This document shows, piece by piece, positions 37,562 through 48,849 of a stretch of DNA of 64,000 nucleotides. Origin of the DNA: Rhynchopus euleeides. Lineage: Eukaryota > Euglenozoa > Diplonemea > Diplonemida > Diplonemidae. A program made the translations under genes and the position numbers. Positions within the stretch are counted from its first letter, which is position 1; the number at the start of each line of letters is the position of its first letter. Where the stretch lies: assembly GCA_963210315.1 (NCBI GenBank), contig OY723288.1, positions 1,860,001-1,924,000 on the forward strand. The letters run 5' to 3'. The notes beneath the pieces were generated by a model. The model did not search any database. It had not been told where the DNA came from and saw nothing but the letters and a program-made list of their open reading frames with translations.

Positions 37562-38709
37562 GGGGGGGTCAAATGCCACCCTTTTACGTGGACAAACACG
37601 ATTTTTCAAAAAACCGGCGCAGAGGCCCCAAAGCCCCCGTAAACCCTCCAAACCCCCCCAGATCGGTCCGGAAACCCATCGAACCCCACTTTTCCACCAT
37701 TCCGGGCACCTCAGGTGCCCGAATTGGGGTACCTAAATTTTGTGCCACCGTTTGGTACCGGACAGTGCCACTGTGTGGGAGGTTGGAAAAGAAAATGCCC
37801 CAACACACCACATCTGAGGGTTGCAATGCATGTTGCTTGCCAACCACGTCATCCGGTGGGTGTCAGGCGCTATGTAGGTGGCATTAGCCAGGTCTTCGAT
37901 GTGTTCTGGCTTGTATATGTACCTCCCTGCCACCATGCACCGGGAGGCTGCCTGTAGGTACGGAACAAGTCCAGATGGTCGTGTGATTCCTGTGCAGCAG
38001 TGCTCCACAACCGGGATGTGTTGACAACGACTGTTGCAACACGAGCTGTACATTCCGGGAACACACGAAGTGCGCTGTCGTGGTACCCATTGTGCCAGAA
38101 TTGGTAGTTGCTGCGGTCTACTTTGCCTGGCCCAAGAGCACTGGTACTGAACGGTGCAATATGCGTGGCGAGGTGAATGCAACGGAAGGGCGCAAAGTCA
38201 ATACAGCTCTCGGATGGCGGGTGGTGGTGCCACTAGTGTGTGACGTTCACTCGAGGATACAACGCATCACAATGAATCAGCAACCGTGGACCGAGTACAA
38301 TACGCTCTCTGTGGCTGGTGTGGGGGACAAAGGCAGTGCCTGTGCCGCAGGCAGGGAGGTACATATACAAGCCAGAACACATCGAAGACCTGGCTCATGC
38401 CACCTACATAGCGCCTGACACCCACCGGATGACGTGGTTGGCAAGCAACATGCATTGCAACCCTCAGATGTGGTGTGTTGGGGCATTTTCTTTTCCAACC
38501 TCCCACACAGTGGCACTGTCCGGTACCAAACGGTGGCACAAAATTTAGGTACCCCAATTCGGGCACCTGAGGTGCCCGGAATGGTGGAAAAGTGGGGTTC
38601 GATGGGTTTCCGGACCGATCTGGGGGGGTTTGGAGGGTTTACGGGGGCTTTGGGGCCTCTGCGCCGGTTTTTTGAAAAATCGTGTTTGTCACCCCCATTT
38701 GACCCCCCC
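37562..38709. mobile_element. Large foldback element, ~0.37 kb arms, TA-flanked
   Basis: Starts GGGGGGGTCAAATG and ends with its complement, with TA at 37,560-37,561 and 38,710-38,711. Arms of about 370-375 bp (to about 37,936, and from about 38,336) are nearly identical in inverse. The central 400 bp is unique. Both arms can encode the same peptide (GRYIYKPEHIEDLA, then TYIAPDTHRMTWLASNMHCN), on the minus strand in the left arm and the plus strand in the right. The minus-strand centre also has a protein-like stretch (YHDSALRVFPECTARVATVV) that I cannot place. Confidence 0.85.
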
Positions 38710-39941
38710 TAGGGGGGGGGGGATCATGCTGGAAGGTGTTCTGCGTTGCGAAGAGGATGCACGCTTCCGATAGACAACATGGGGAGGGGAGGGGTAAGGG
38801 GGCGGGTAGCCGTGGTTCATTTGAGGTTTTGGGTTATTCCTGGGGTCAGTTGTGTATTGTGCGAAAGCTGCAGCACACACACACACACCCCTGCTCTTCT
38901 TGCGAGCCTACAAGCGGTGGTGTGTGCGCAGCGTGGTTTTGGTGTGCCTGATGCTAAACATAGACCGCCTGCATGTGAGCGAGTCGGGCCGACTTATGCA
39001 TGATTCTCTACGCTCCAACTCTAGAACTGCTGTGCCGGGTCCGCCAGACATGCGGGCATTTTTGGGATGCATTCATTTTCTGCAGCAGCCCACCGGCGAA
39101 GCCACCGCTTCCTTCACAGCTCTCGAGGCTTTCACAGACACGCCCGGGGGACTGCGCAAAAGAGGTTTCCTCCGTTCGACAACATTGCCTGCACACATCA
39201 TCCCGTCAACCCAGGGTTTACATCGCATCCTGTGTTGTTGCGTGGGGATGACGGACTGTGGGGGCACTGCTTGTTTGCAGTGGGGATTTCTTGCAGCCTC
39301 GGGCACCTAAGCGAGCAAGAGCAGCACTCCTAGATGAAAGTAAAGGGTTGTGTTGATTGAGGGATTGCCTCATCGATACCGTAGAGCACAAGCACCAGCA
39401 CCCTGCTGGCCCCAGCGTAGCCTCCGAACATGCCTCGACTTGATATGTCACCGACATCTAGCTAGCTACTGCTGAGCTGCAGGGCACGGATGTGCGCGAG
39501 CTTTGTCAAAAAGAACTCCATTCCCACAGCGCCAGAACCCCTTGTTTGAACCCCGCCCCTCTTTACCGCACCCCACCCCCGATCCCCCCCCCCCCCCACC
39601 CCGTGATGCCACTGTGTCCCAAACCCAATGCCCAACCCCCGTGCCCCCCTCATTTTGTTGGGGACGAGTCTCATTGAGATGCAATTGCCAACCGCATCAA
39701 CCGGGAGTCAGAGTTGCCTTTGATCTCTTCCTGCATAACCCGTTTGACGCTTCCATCAAAAGGAAGCTGTCTCGGGGCTTCTTGGCGCCTTGTCTCTCTG
39801 CGCCGAAAGGCCCATATGTGTCCACAGGGGGGGGGGGAGGGGAGGAAGTGTGACACGTTGTGGCTTTGTGAAGGAGGCTTTGCTTTGTTTCTGCGCTGGA
39901 GAGCGAAGGCCCCTTCCCAAGCTCTCTCTTGGCCTCCCCCC
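38710..39941. other. Intergenic
   Basis: No supported gene. The right end is a C/G-rich border leading into the palindromic satellite. Confidence 0.45.
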
Positions 39942-40373
39942 AGGCCTCTGGCTAATTCGGGTCGAACGTTAAGTTTCTCCGTGCCGGGGGGGGGAGGGGG
40001 GGGGGGGGCTACCCTACCCTACCCTCACGGCGCTGAAGTAAATGACATGACAAGTGGTTTTACATGTAAAATTACAAGTGAAAAGTGGTTACAAGTGCCA
40101 CTTGTAAAATTACAAGTACCACTTGTAAAATTACAAGTGCCACTTGTAACTTTTACAAGTGGTACTTGTAATTTTACATGTAAATGACATGTGCCACTTG
40201 TCATCTCCGCGGTTTCCTTCATACTCTACACTGTGATGGGGGGTTTTTTGGCAAGCGGAGTGGCAAGGAGGGGGGAGAAATGACCAGCAAACGGTGGGAG
40301 TGCAATGCAACAGCTGTCGAGATCGGATCGAGTGGACTGATTGTATTTTGTGCCGACGACGAGTCTCATTTTT

Positions 40374-42299
40374 TCAGACTGCAGGGTGTTCGTCCGACAT
40401 GTGCCTATCCCTCAGTTCTTGTGAAGCAAACTCCTGCAGACACACAGGGCAGGTCGTGATGTCCAGCTCATCCTGGTGGACGTAGAGGGCGTGTTGGCTA
40501 AGTCCACTTCTGAACACCGTTTTCTCACACAAGGGGCAAGACACTCGACATTCACACTGCGCCCTCGGCCGGTGCTGTCCGTCGTAGTGGGCGTAGAGCC
40601 CGTAAACCCGCGCGAAGCTCTTTTCAGGGCAAACAACGCAGCTGTACTCTTCTGTGGCGGATGTCTCGTCGCCATCATCATCATCATCATCATCATCACC
40701 AGCCTCGCCGCTATTGCCGTCACTCGCAAGGTTTCCGTCATCACCAGCCTCCTCCCCGTCGGTGGTTCCTTGTGCAGGGGGCGTCACCTCCGTCACCTCC
40801 CAGGGTTCTTCGTCACAGATGCAAACCAGGAAAACATCGCCGTTGTTGCCGGGTTCTGCCTGAAATGTTTGTCCGTGACCATCTCTGCGGCGCACATGTG
40901 ACCCGAGGCCAAGTTTGTCCAAGCGGACCACCAATTGACGAGCAGCCTTGAGCCACGTATCATTGTGAGTGATCACACACCTGCACAGGCGCATGGAATC
41001 GTAAGATAATATTTGGGGCCGCTCGCCGATAGGAGTCAGTGGAGGCACTTTGCGCACGGTATTTTCATCCGTCAAGTGTTTCTGTTTCAGTTCATAGATC
41101 TGCAGATCACGCTCCATCGTCTGCGGGGATCCCCCACGTGTCCACCTCTTGCGCTCACCGTTGCCCTGTTCGAAGAGCTCGTCGGAGACGGTGACCCTGT
41201 GCGCATCCTGCTCATCAAACCAGTGTTCGAGAGAATGAGCATATGCCGAGCGAGTGATCCCGGGATTTGCCCACTCCAACAAGAAAATCAGCACATGATA
41301 GCTGATCACAGCGAATAGAAACTCTTTGCGGCAGGAACCTGTTGAGAAGTATCGCACTGGTATGTCTTGGTAGCGGAAGAAGATCAGCGATTGCATTGCG
41401 CAGCACAATGTCCGCTGATTCCCCACGGTGATGGCCTTCAAAGCAGCGAGTATCTCTCTTGCGTGCTTCCCAGTGAAATTTTTGCCCACTTTTCCAAGGA
41501 TGGTTTCCTCCACCACTTTTGATCCCGGCAGCGTACGTAGAATGAGGCGCATAACACCTTTCGTGTCGTGAAGGGGGGGCGTCACGGTGTAGACAGGATT
41601 CGAGAATTTTGAAGCGATGCTACAAGTGAATCCTGCGGCATCCATCTCTTGGATACTACAGCGGTGGCAGTCATGCAGGTACTCCAAACGCTCGTCGATT
41701 CCTGTAAGGCAGAAGGCAGAACGATGCCCTGTCCCACCTACACCTTTGAAGAGTGACCACAACTCTAAGTGGTCACCCCCAAGCCGGAACTGGGTGATGG
41801 AAAAGGAGCAAGGCCCCTTCGTAAAGATCCCCTTCTGAACTGCCACAATCTGCCCCAAGGCATGGAGCATCCACCATTCGTAGAACAGGGGCTTGTGGCG
41901 GTCACACACTGTCAGAAAGCGGGACGCGGTGATCCCGTCCGTCAATGCGATTGCCAGTCGCTGCCTGCTCTTTCCTTGAAGGCTACCGGGTGTGTAGCCA
42001 TCACCCGTGACCATGACTGTTGGTGGGGGGCGACCCGAGCGGATGGGGAAAGCCCTCAGCAGAAACTCGAGGCACCCCCGCATGTTCCCTAGCAGAGAGG
42101 GCGTCATCAGCCGGAGGGGAGCTTCATGCTTTACGAGGAGGGGGTATGAAAGCCCCATCGAGATCCCTGTCTCTCTGCGAACGAGTGAGCCCAGCCGTTC
42201 ACAGTCGCGCAGAGACATGCCCAACTCTGCCCTGTGTTGTCGAATGATTTCACCGATATGCCTCACTGTCCCAGCGTGAAGCTGTCGTGGGCTCGTCAT
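40374..42299 (-). CDS. Putative transposase with three C-terminal zinc fingers
   Basis: 641 residues from the ATG at 42,299; the frame extends 30 codons upstream but that part is poor. A helical N-terminus (VRHIGEIIRQHRAELGMSLRDCERLG) is followed by a core in which TVMVTGDGYTPG, RLGGDHLELWSLFKG, a Cys/His pair (LHDCHRC) and PLHDTKGVMRLIL look like spaced acidic and metal-site motifs of a DDE nuclease; I cannot fix the catalytic triad. The C-terminus has an acidic run and three fingers: CVVCPEKSF-AHYDGQH, CPLCEKTVF-HALYVH and CPVCLQEF-HMSDEH. It probably cuts and pastes the element, with the fingers reading terminal words. Named superfamily not assigned. Confidence 0.7.
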   Translation of the reverse strand: MTSPRQLHAGTVRHIGEIIRQHRAELGMSLRDCERLGSLVRRETGISMGLSYPLLVKHEAPLRLMTPSLLGNMRGCLEFLLRAFPIRSGRPPPTVMVTGDGYTPGSLQGKSRQRLAIALTDGITASRFLTVCDRHKPLFYEWWMLHALGQIVAVQKGIFTKGPCSFSITQFRLGGDHLELWSLFKGVGGTGHRSAFCLTGIDERLEYLHDCHRCSIQEMDAAGFTCSIASKFSNPVYTVTPPLHDTKGVMRLILRTLPGSKVVEETILGKVGKNFTGKHAREILAALKAITVGNQRTLCCAMQSLIFFRYQDIPVRYFSTGSCRKEFLFAVISYHVLIFLLEWANPGITRSAYAHSLEHWFDEQDAHRVTVSDELFEQGNGERKRWTRGGSPQTMERDLQIYELKQKHLTDENTVRKVPPLTPIGERPQILSYDSMRLCRCVITHNDTWLKAARQLVVRLDKLGLGSHVRRRDGHGQTFQAEPGNNGDVFLVCICDEEPWEVTEVTPPAQGTTDGEEAGDDGNLASDGNSGEAGDDDDDDDDGDETSATEEYSCVVCPEKSFARVYGLYAHYDGQHRPRAQCECRVSCPLCEKTVFRSGLSQHALYVHQDELDITTCPVCLQEFASQELRDRHMSDEHPAV

Positions 42300-42509
42300 G
42301 GGAAGGGTTGTGTGTGTTCCTGTTGCAAGTCGAAGTGCGTGTGGATCATATGAATGGCAACTCAGCAAGCAACTTGATAGTGGGTACAAAAGCGTGTCGC
42401 AGGGTCAGGGGTTTCGGGGGTTGGGGGAGGGGGGGGGGGTGTGTCTGCCCAATGTGTTACGTCTTTTTGATGTTTGCGCAGACGTGTTGCTGTTGTGGCC
42501 GAGACGCCG

Positions 42510-43481
42510 CTATCCCGAGAGATCCGACAGGAAAGACACAGGGGCGTCTTCGTTGGGGGTGTCCTCAGAGTCCTCAGAGTCCTCAGAGGCCGGCTCAGGC
42601 TTCGGGGTGGCTTCGAGGTTCTGGGGCATGATTGCGGACCAGCTGGTCTGGATGACCGTCGTTGCGGCCTGCTTTGTCGGAGGGGGTGTGATCGGCACGT
42701 CAATCCGTGTCAGCCCACTCAGCACCGTGACCTGCAGATTTCTGCTTGAATCCACAAAATGCGGAGGCGGCACAACGAGCGAGCCGCTGTATTCACCTGG
42801 CTCACACTGGTCCGAAGGACGGTCCCTGTAGAAGGTGTAGGCGACCTGCACCCCTTCCAGCGTCGCCGTCACCAGCTTGGTGAAGCCATTCTCGACGATG
42901 ACGCTATAGTAGCGCCCGGTCTCCTGGTCGTGCACGCCCACAACGACGTGCTGCATCGCCGCCACCGCCGCCACTGCCTTATTCTTCGGACGCGTCTCGG
43001 ATGTGGAGGCTTGTGCCGATGCCTTGTACATCTTGACCATATCCATATGGTCCAGGTCCTCCACCACCAGCTTGAGGCGCGCAAAACCCTCCGACTTCTT
43101 CTGCGTTGGCGTGGGGAAGGGCTTCAGCGCGATGCCGTGGATGGCCATATCATGGTTTCCGTCGATCCGAACCGTGTACAGGTCGCCGGATGCATCCTTC
43201 AGCGACTTGTATGAGGCCAGTGCATCGTATTTGCGTTTCAGCACCTTTGTTATCACTCCACTCTTGGGGGGGATGGTGGTCACCAGCACCTTCTGCAGCA
43301 TCTCCTTCAGCACCGAGTGTTTAAACACCTCCCCCCCTTTCCTGGTGGTGTACACGGCCACAAAGTCCTCCACAAGCTGCTGCAGCTGGCTTTCATGCCG
43401 CTCATCATCCTTCCCCAGATCCCCGCTCTTCGTCCGCTTGCTGTTGCGCGTCGGTGTTGTGGTTGCCGTTCTCTTGCTCAT
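42510..43481 (-). CDS. Accessory protein of the two-gene transposon
   Basis: 323 residues from the ATG at 43,481. A basic start (MSKRTATTTPTRNSKRTKSG), then a globular domain containing LQQLVEDFVAVYTTRKGGEVFKHS-like and HDMAIHGIALKPFPTP-like segments, then an all-beta-looking half (MQHVVVGVHDQETGRYYSVI and onward) and an acidic Ser/Asp/Glu tail. Family unknown. Decayed homologous sequence sits in the same place in the 34,422-36,656 element, so it belongs to the transposon and is not a captured host gene. It lies 210 bp upstream of the transposase on the same strand. Confidence 0.7.
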   Translation of the reverse strand: MSKRTATTTPTRNSKRTKSGDLGKDDERHESQLQQLVEDFVAVYTTRKGGEVFKHSVLKEMLQKVLVTTIPPKSGVITKVLKRKYDALASYKSLKDASGDLYTVRIDGNHDMAIHGIALKPFPTPTQKKSEGFARLKLVVEDLDHMDMVKMYKASAQASTSETRPKNKAVAAVAAMQHVVVGVHDQETGRYYSVIVENGFTKLVTATLEGVQVAYTFYRDRPSDQCEPGEYSGSLVVPPPHFVDSSRNLQVTVLSGLTRIDVPITPPPTKQAATTVIQTSWSAIMPQNLEATPKPEPASEDSEDSEDTPNEDAPVSFLSDLSG

Positions 43482-43899
43482 GTTGGAGGTGCAAAGGTCC
43501 TTTTGTAAGTGAGGGTGTGTGTGTGCAGCAGGGCTGGGGTCGCGGGGGATAAACAAATGGAACAACACGGCTCGCCAGTGTTCAGGAAAGCTCGTAAATA
43601 ACAAGTGGCACATGTCATTTACATGTAATTTTACAAGTGGCACATGTAATTTTACATGTACCACTTGTAAAATTTACAAGTGGCACATGTAATTTTACAA
43701 GTGCCACTTGTAAATTTACATGTAAAATTTTTTACATGTAAACCACTTGTAAAACCACTTGTAACAGTGGTTACTTCAGCGCCGTGCTAGGGTTGGGGCC
43801 GCCGGGGTCCCAGATTTTTTGGTAATTTCCAGGTGTGGGTAGGGGGACCTTTTCGAATTTTTTTTTTCGAGGGGTGCCCATTTTGGCGATTTGGGCCCG

Positions 43900-46660
43900 A
43901 TTTCGAGGGTTACGGGTGACCCTAGACCCTACCCAACCCTAGGGTTGGGGTTGGGGTTAACTCCAGACCCTACCCTCACCCTAGGGTTAGGGTTAACCCT
44001 ATACCCTACCCAACCCTAGGGTTAGGGTGAGGGTTAACCCTACACCCTACCCAACCCTAGGGTTGGGGTTGGGGTTAACCCTAGACCCAACCCTACCCTA
44101 GGGTTAGGGTTAACCCTACACCCTACCCAACCCTAGGGTTAGGGTTAGGGTTAACCCTAGACCCTACCCTAGGGTTAGGGTCAGGGTTAACCCTATACCC
44201 AACCCAACCCTAGGGTTAGGGTTGGGGTTAACCCTATACCCTACCCAACCCTAGGGTTAGGGTCAGGGTTAACCCTAGACCCAACCCAACCCTAGGGTTA
44301 GGGTCAGGGTTAACCCTAGACCCAACCCAACCCTAGGGTTAGGGTTGGGGTTAACCCTATACCCTACCCAACCCTAGGGTTAGGGTCAGGGTTAACCCTA
44401 GACCCAACCCAACCCTAGGGTTAGGGTTGGGGTTAACCCTATACCCTACCCAACCCTAGGGTTAGGGTCAGGGTTAACCCTAGACCCAACCCAACCCTAG
44501 GGTTAGGGTTAACCCTATACCCCACCCAACCCTAGGGTTAGGGTTAGGGTTAACCCTATACCCAACCCTACCCTAGGGTTAGGGTTAGGGTTAACCCAAG
44601 ACCCAACCCTACCCTAGGGTTAGGGTTAACCCTATACCCTACCCAACCCTAGGGTTAGGGTTGGGGTTAACCCTATACCCTACCCTCACCCTAGGGTTAG
44701 GGTTAACCCTATACCCAACCCAACCCTAGGGTTAGGGTTAACCCAAGACCCAACCCTACCCTAGGGTTAGGGTTAGGGTTAGCCCTATACACAACCCAAC
44801 CCTAGGGTTAGGGTTAACCCTATACCCTACCCAACCCGAGGGTTAGGGTTGGGGGTTAACCCAAGACCCTGCCCGACCCTAGGGTTAGGGTTCACCCTAG
44901 ACCCAACCCTACCCTAGGGTTCGGGTTTGGGTCAGGGTGAACCCTAGACCCGACCCAACCCTCGGATCAGGGTTGGGGTTAACCCTATACCCTACCCTAA
45001 CCCTAGGGTAGGGTCTAGGGTCAACCCTGACCCTAACCCTAGGGTTGGGTCAAGGGTTAACCCTAACCCTAGGGTTGGGTAGGGTCTAGGGTTAACCCTG
45101 ACCCTAACCCTAGGGTTGGGTAGGGTCCAGGGTTAACCCTAACCCTAACCCGAGGGTTGGGTAGGGTCTAGGGTCAACCCTGACCCTAACCCGAGGGTTG
45201 GGTAGGGTCTAGGGTTAACCCTAACCCTAGGGTTAGGGTAGGGTCTAGGGTTAACCCTGACCCTAACCCTAGGGTTGGGTAGGGTCTAGGGTCAACCCTA
45301 ACCCTAACCCGAGGGTTCGGTAGGGTCTAGGGTTAACCCTAACCCTAACCCTAGGGTTGGGTAGGGTCTAGGGTCAACCCTGACCCTAACCCGAGGGTTC
45401 GGTAGGGTCTAGGGTTAACCCTAACCCTAACCCTAGGGTTAGGGTAGGGTCTAGGGTTAACCCTGACCCTAACCCTAGGGTTAGGGTAGGGTCTAGGGTC
45501 AACCCTAACCCTAACCCTAGGGTTGGGTCAAGGGTTAACCCTAACCCTAGGGTTAGGGTAGGGTCTAGGGTTAACCCTAACCCTAACCCTAGGGTTGGGT
45601 CAAGGGTTAACCCTAACCCTAACCCTAGGGTTGGGTAGGGTCTGGGGTCAACCCTGACCCTAACCCTAGGGTTGGGTCAAGGGTTTACCCTAACCCTAAC
45701 CCTAGGGTTGGGTAGGGTCTGGGGTCAACCCTGACCCTAACCCTAGGGTTGGGTCAAGGGTTAACCCTAACCCTAACCCTAGGGTTGGGTAGGGTCTAGG
45801 GTCAACCCTGACCCTTACCCTAGGGTTGGGTAGGGTCTGGGGTCAACCCTGACCCTAACCCTAGGGTTGGGTCAAGGGTTTACCCTAACCCTAACCCTAG
45901 GGTTGGGTAGGGTCTGGGGTCAACCCTGACCCTAACCCTAGGGTTGGGTCAAGGGTTAACCCTAACCCTAACCCTAGGGTTAGGGTAGGGTCTAGGGTTA
46001 ACCCTGACCCTAACCCTAGGGTTGGGTAGGGTCTAGGGTTAACCCTAACCCTAACCCTAGGGTTGGGTCAAGGGTTAACCCTAACCCTAACCCTAGGGTT
46101 AGGGTAGGGTCTAGGGTTAACCCTGACCCTAACCCTAGGGTTAGGGTAGGGTCTAGGGTCAACCCTAACCCTAACCCTAGGGTTGGGTCAAGGGTTAACC
46201 CTAACCCTAGGGTTAGGGTAGGGTCTAGGGTCAACCCTGACCCTAACCCGAGGGTTGGGTAGGGTCTAGGGTTAACCCTAACCCTAACCCTAGGGTTAGG
46301 GTAGGGTCTAGGGTTAACCCTGACCCTAACCCTAGGGTTAGGGTAGGGTCTAGGGTCAACCCTAACCCTATCCCTAGGGTTGGGTCAAGGGTTAACCCTA
46401 ACCCTAACCCTAGGGTTGGGTAGGGTCTAGGGTCAACCCTGACCCTTACCCTAGGGTTGGGTAGGGTCTGGGGTCAACCCTGACCCTAACCCTTGGGTTG
46501 GGTTGGGTCTAGGATCAACCCTGGCCCTGACCCCTGGGTTGGGTAGGGTCGTGTTGGGTCGGGTTATGGGTACCCAACCCTCACCCTAGGGTAGGGTTGG
46601 GTCGGGTTGTGGGTACCCCCGACGTGCTGTAGGGTAGGGTAGGGTAGGGTAGGGTAGGCC
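43900..46660. repeat. Telomere-like minisatellite, ~41 bp units, orientation switches at ~44,995
   Basis: Units of about 41 bp are built from CCCTAA, AGGGTT, CCCTAGGGTT and GGTTAACC. Left of about 44,995 the marker words read TATACCC/TAGACCC-AACCCTAGGG. Right of it they appear as the reverse complement (GGGTCTAGGG, CAACCCTGACCC), so the array is two head-to-head halves. Each unit mixes both strands of the telomere hexamer, unlike a functional telomere. Confidence 0.85.
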
Positions 46661-46716
46661 CCCCCCCCCCCCTCCGGCCCAACGTTAAGTCCGGCCCCAG
46701 AATTAGCCAGAGGCCT

Positions 46717-48569
46717 GCCTCCCCCCCCCCCCTTTTTTTTGCCGTTGCCCCGATTTTTTTGCCTTTTTCCGATCAAATCACATCACTGTTCAGTTCCATG
46801 TTTTTTTCTTTTTTGTCAGAGAATCTGCCCGATTTTTTTTTTGCTTTTTGTTTGCCATACCCCCCTCTCCCGCCCCTGCCTCTCCGAAATCCTCATGCTT
46901 CGCACGTCCCCATTACCCCCCCGCCCTCCCTCCCCACCCTGTACTACAAACTACCAGCCTCCGGCACAGGGGTGGGGTGGGGGTGGGTTAGCGGTGGCGG
47001 TGGCAATGTACAGTCTTCCCTTGCGAAATAATGCGAGGGGTGAATCAAAGTGTGCAAATACTCCGCCTCCTCCTGCTGTCCCACGGCTTTTTTCTCTCTC
47101 TTTTTATTCCCCCTTTTTTTTCGGGGGTTGATTTTTATTGTTTCACGCGCACAGCAAAAAAGAAAACAACGCGTCGAATTTACTGATGTACTGGTGACGC
47201 ACTCCTCTGCACACCTTCATCATCTCCAGCAGTCTGGGGGGGCTCATGAAGTGCCGACTCCTGGAGAAGAAAGTCACTTCACCATTCAGCAGCAACCGCT
47301 CTTAGCCTGTATTTTGTTTGTTGATGCGTTGACGCTTCTACACACAAACCCTGAAGTGATAATCACATCCTGAGCCTGATGAAGGGTGGGGTTAGTGTAT
47401 AGAGCACGTTTGGATGCTTGCTGTGGTGGGTGACTTTCTGCTCACACGAGTGTGCGGAAAAAAAAATGTGTGTCGGAAGCGATCCTACGAAGGTGCAAAT
47501 AGTGCCCCTCTCCCCTCCCTCCCCCATCACCGCCGCGCCCCCGATGGTTATATGATTATGTGAGCCTGCATGCAGCAGGTCCCGTTTGGGTGCCCTGTTG
47601 CTGCCTCACCTCCCCGCCGCAATGTGCCACGTCCTCTCACTCTCCCTCTCACGGTTCTATTCAGAATCGCCATCCTCCCTGCCCCCGATCATATGCCTGC
47701 GGCCATAATTATAGATCTCGATGTCTGCTCGTGACTTCCTGACCATTATGAAGCCCTGGTAGTGATCGGGAATTGGTTCTGAGCCAGTTCCTCGTGGGGA
47801 TGTGTTGGGGGCAGCAGTTGGGGGTTGGGCGGGCCTATCACATGTGATGCGTTTGATTATTCTGGGTGTGCGTTCTCTCCGGCAGCATAAAAAAACAAAA
47901 AAGATTTCCCCACCCCCCACCCCCCCGCACTCCTGCTCCTGCTGTTCATTCATGCGAGTTGTTTAAGCGGCGAGAGCTGCCCCGCAGTGTCGGGTGGCTG
48001 GCATCCCAAAACCAGGGACGTCGAAGTATACTCGCAGTTCGAGAGTATACACTCTTGAGAAAGTTTCACTCTCTCGCGCGATGTTAAAAGAGTTGAAAGG
48101 GACCTTGAAGGGTTCACGGTGCACGCCCGAAGCCGAATACCCTCTGAGGCCGCTCTCCTGCCCCCCAAACCCCCCTCTGGGTAGATTCGGCACAACGGTT
48201 CCTGCTAGTATCTCGTGTTGCATGTTTTTGCCAGCCTCTTTTGCCCCCCTCCGCTGACTCCTTGCGTCAGCCATACGTCATAACGCTGTGTGAGTGGCAT
48301 TGTGCGTGTATAGCTGTGGAGGAGGAAGGGGGTCGTTCCCCCCTTGCTGACACAAGGAGGACAACCGCCCATACACGCACGAGGGCTTCTGCCCCTGAGC
48401 GGATGATTCAGAGTCCCGAAGACAAATGCGAGATGTTGTGGGGACGGGGGTGTGGTGGAATGGGTGTGTAACGTAACGACAGGGAGATCACGGCAGAGAG
48501 GTGCCGCAAAAAAAGCAAAAAAGAAGGGGATTCACGCGTGGAGGGAGAGAGAGGGGGGGGGGGGGGTTA
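46717..48569. other. Intergenic
   Basis: No supported gene. Near 48,025-48,050 a GTATACTC/GAGAGTATAC stem occurs. 48,085-48,120 has a short resemblance to a large-subunit rRNA phrase but is too small to call. Confidence 0.45.
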
Positions 48570-48849
48570 GGGGGGGTCATAAGCCCGTACAAAACCAAAA
48601 TTTTCAACATACCATCAGAGCCGCCCTAACACCTGATCTGACCCGAAAATCCGACCCATACCCCCCCGGAAACTGTCTGGGGCCCACTTGTGACACCTGA
48701 TACGCACTTTTGTGATGATTTTTTGGGGTCCTAAAAAATGTACCTCAGTTTCGTACCTTGCCTTTGTACCTGAACCACTCCCGACCGCATTATTTCGTTC
48801 TTTGCAAGGGAAGGGTGTCACTACGCTCACTCAGCACGCCGAGCAACAC

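Larger units (their letters stand above)
40026..43786 (-). mobile_element. Two-gene DNA transposon, apparently intact
   Basis: CACGGCGCTGAAGTAA at 40,026-40,041 is inverted at 43,771-43,786. About 160-200 bp inside each end are arrays of ACAAGTG/CACTTGT and ACATGTAA words. The flanks are ...CCCT and CTAGGG, so a 2 bp CT duplication is possible. Two open genes run leftward. It is inserted in telomere-like sequence. The terminal CACGG and both proteins relate it to the decayed element at 34,422-36,656. Confidence 0.88.
39942..46716. repeat. Palindromic telomere-like satellite block with inverted outer borders
   Basis: AGGCCTCTGGCTAATTC at 39,942-39,958 is exactly inverted at 46,700-46,716. Inside these come AACGTT, a long C/G run and then CCCTA repeats on the left (40,011-40,025), mirrored by AGGGT repeats (46,631-46,657), a C run and AACGTT on the right. 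The block is about 3.0 kb once the inserted transposon (40,026-43,786) is removed. Confidence 0.8.

Noticed and set aside
43900..46660. A true chromosome end
   Set aside because: Units mix both strands of the hexamer, the array reverses orientation in the middle, and unique DNA continues on both sides.
48085..48225. Fragment resembling large-subunit rRNA (GTTGAAAGGGA phrase)
   Set aside because: Only a short phrase matches and the flanks do not follow rRNA structure.
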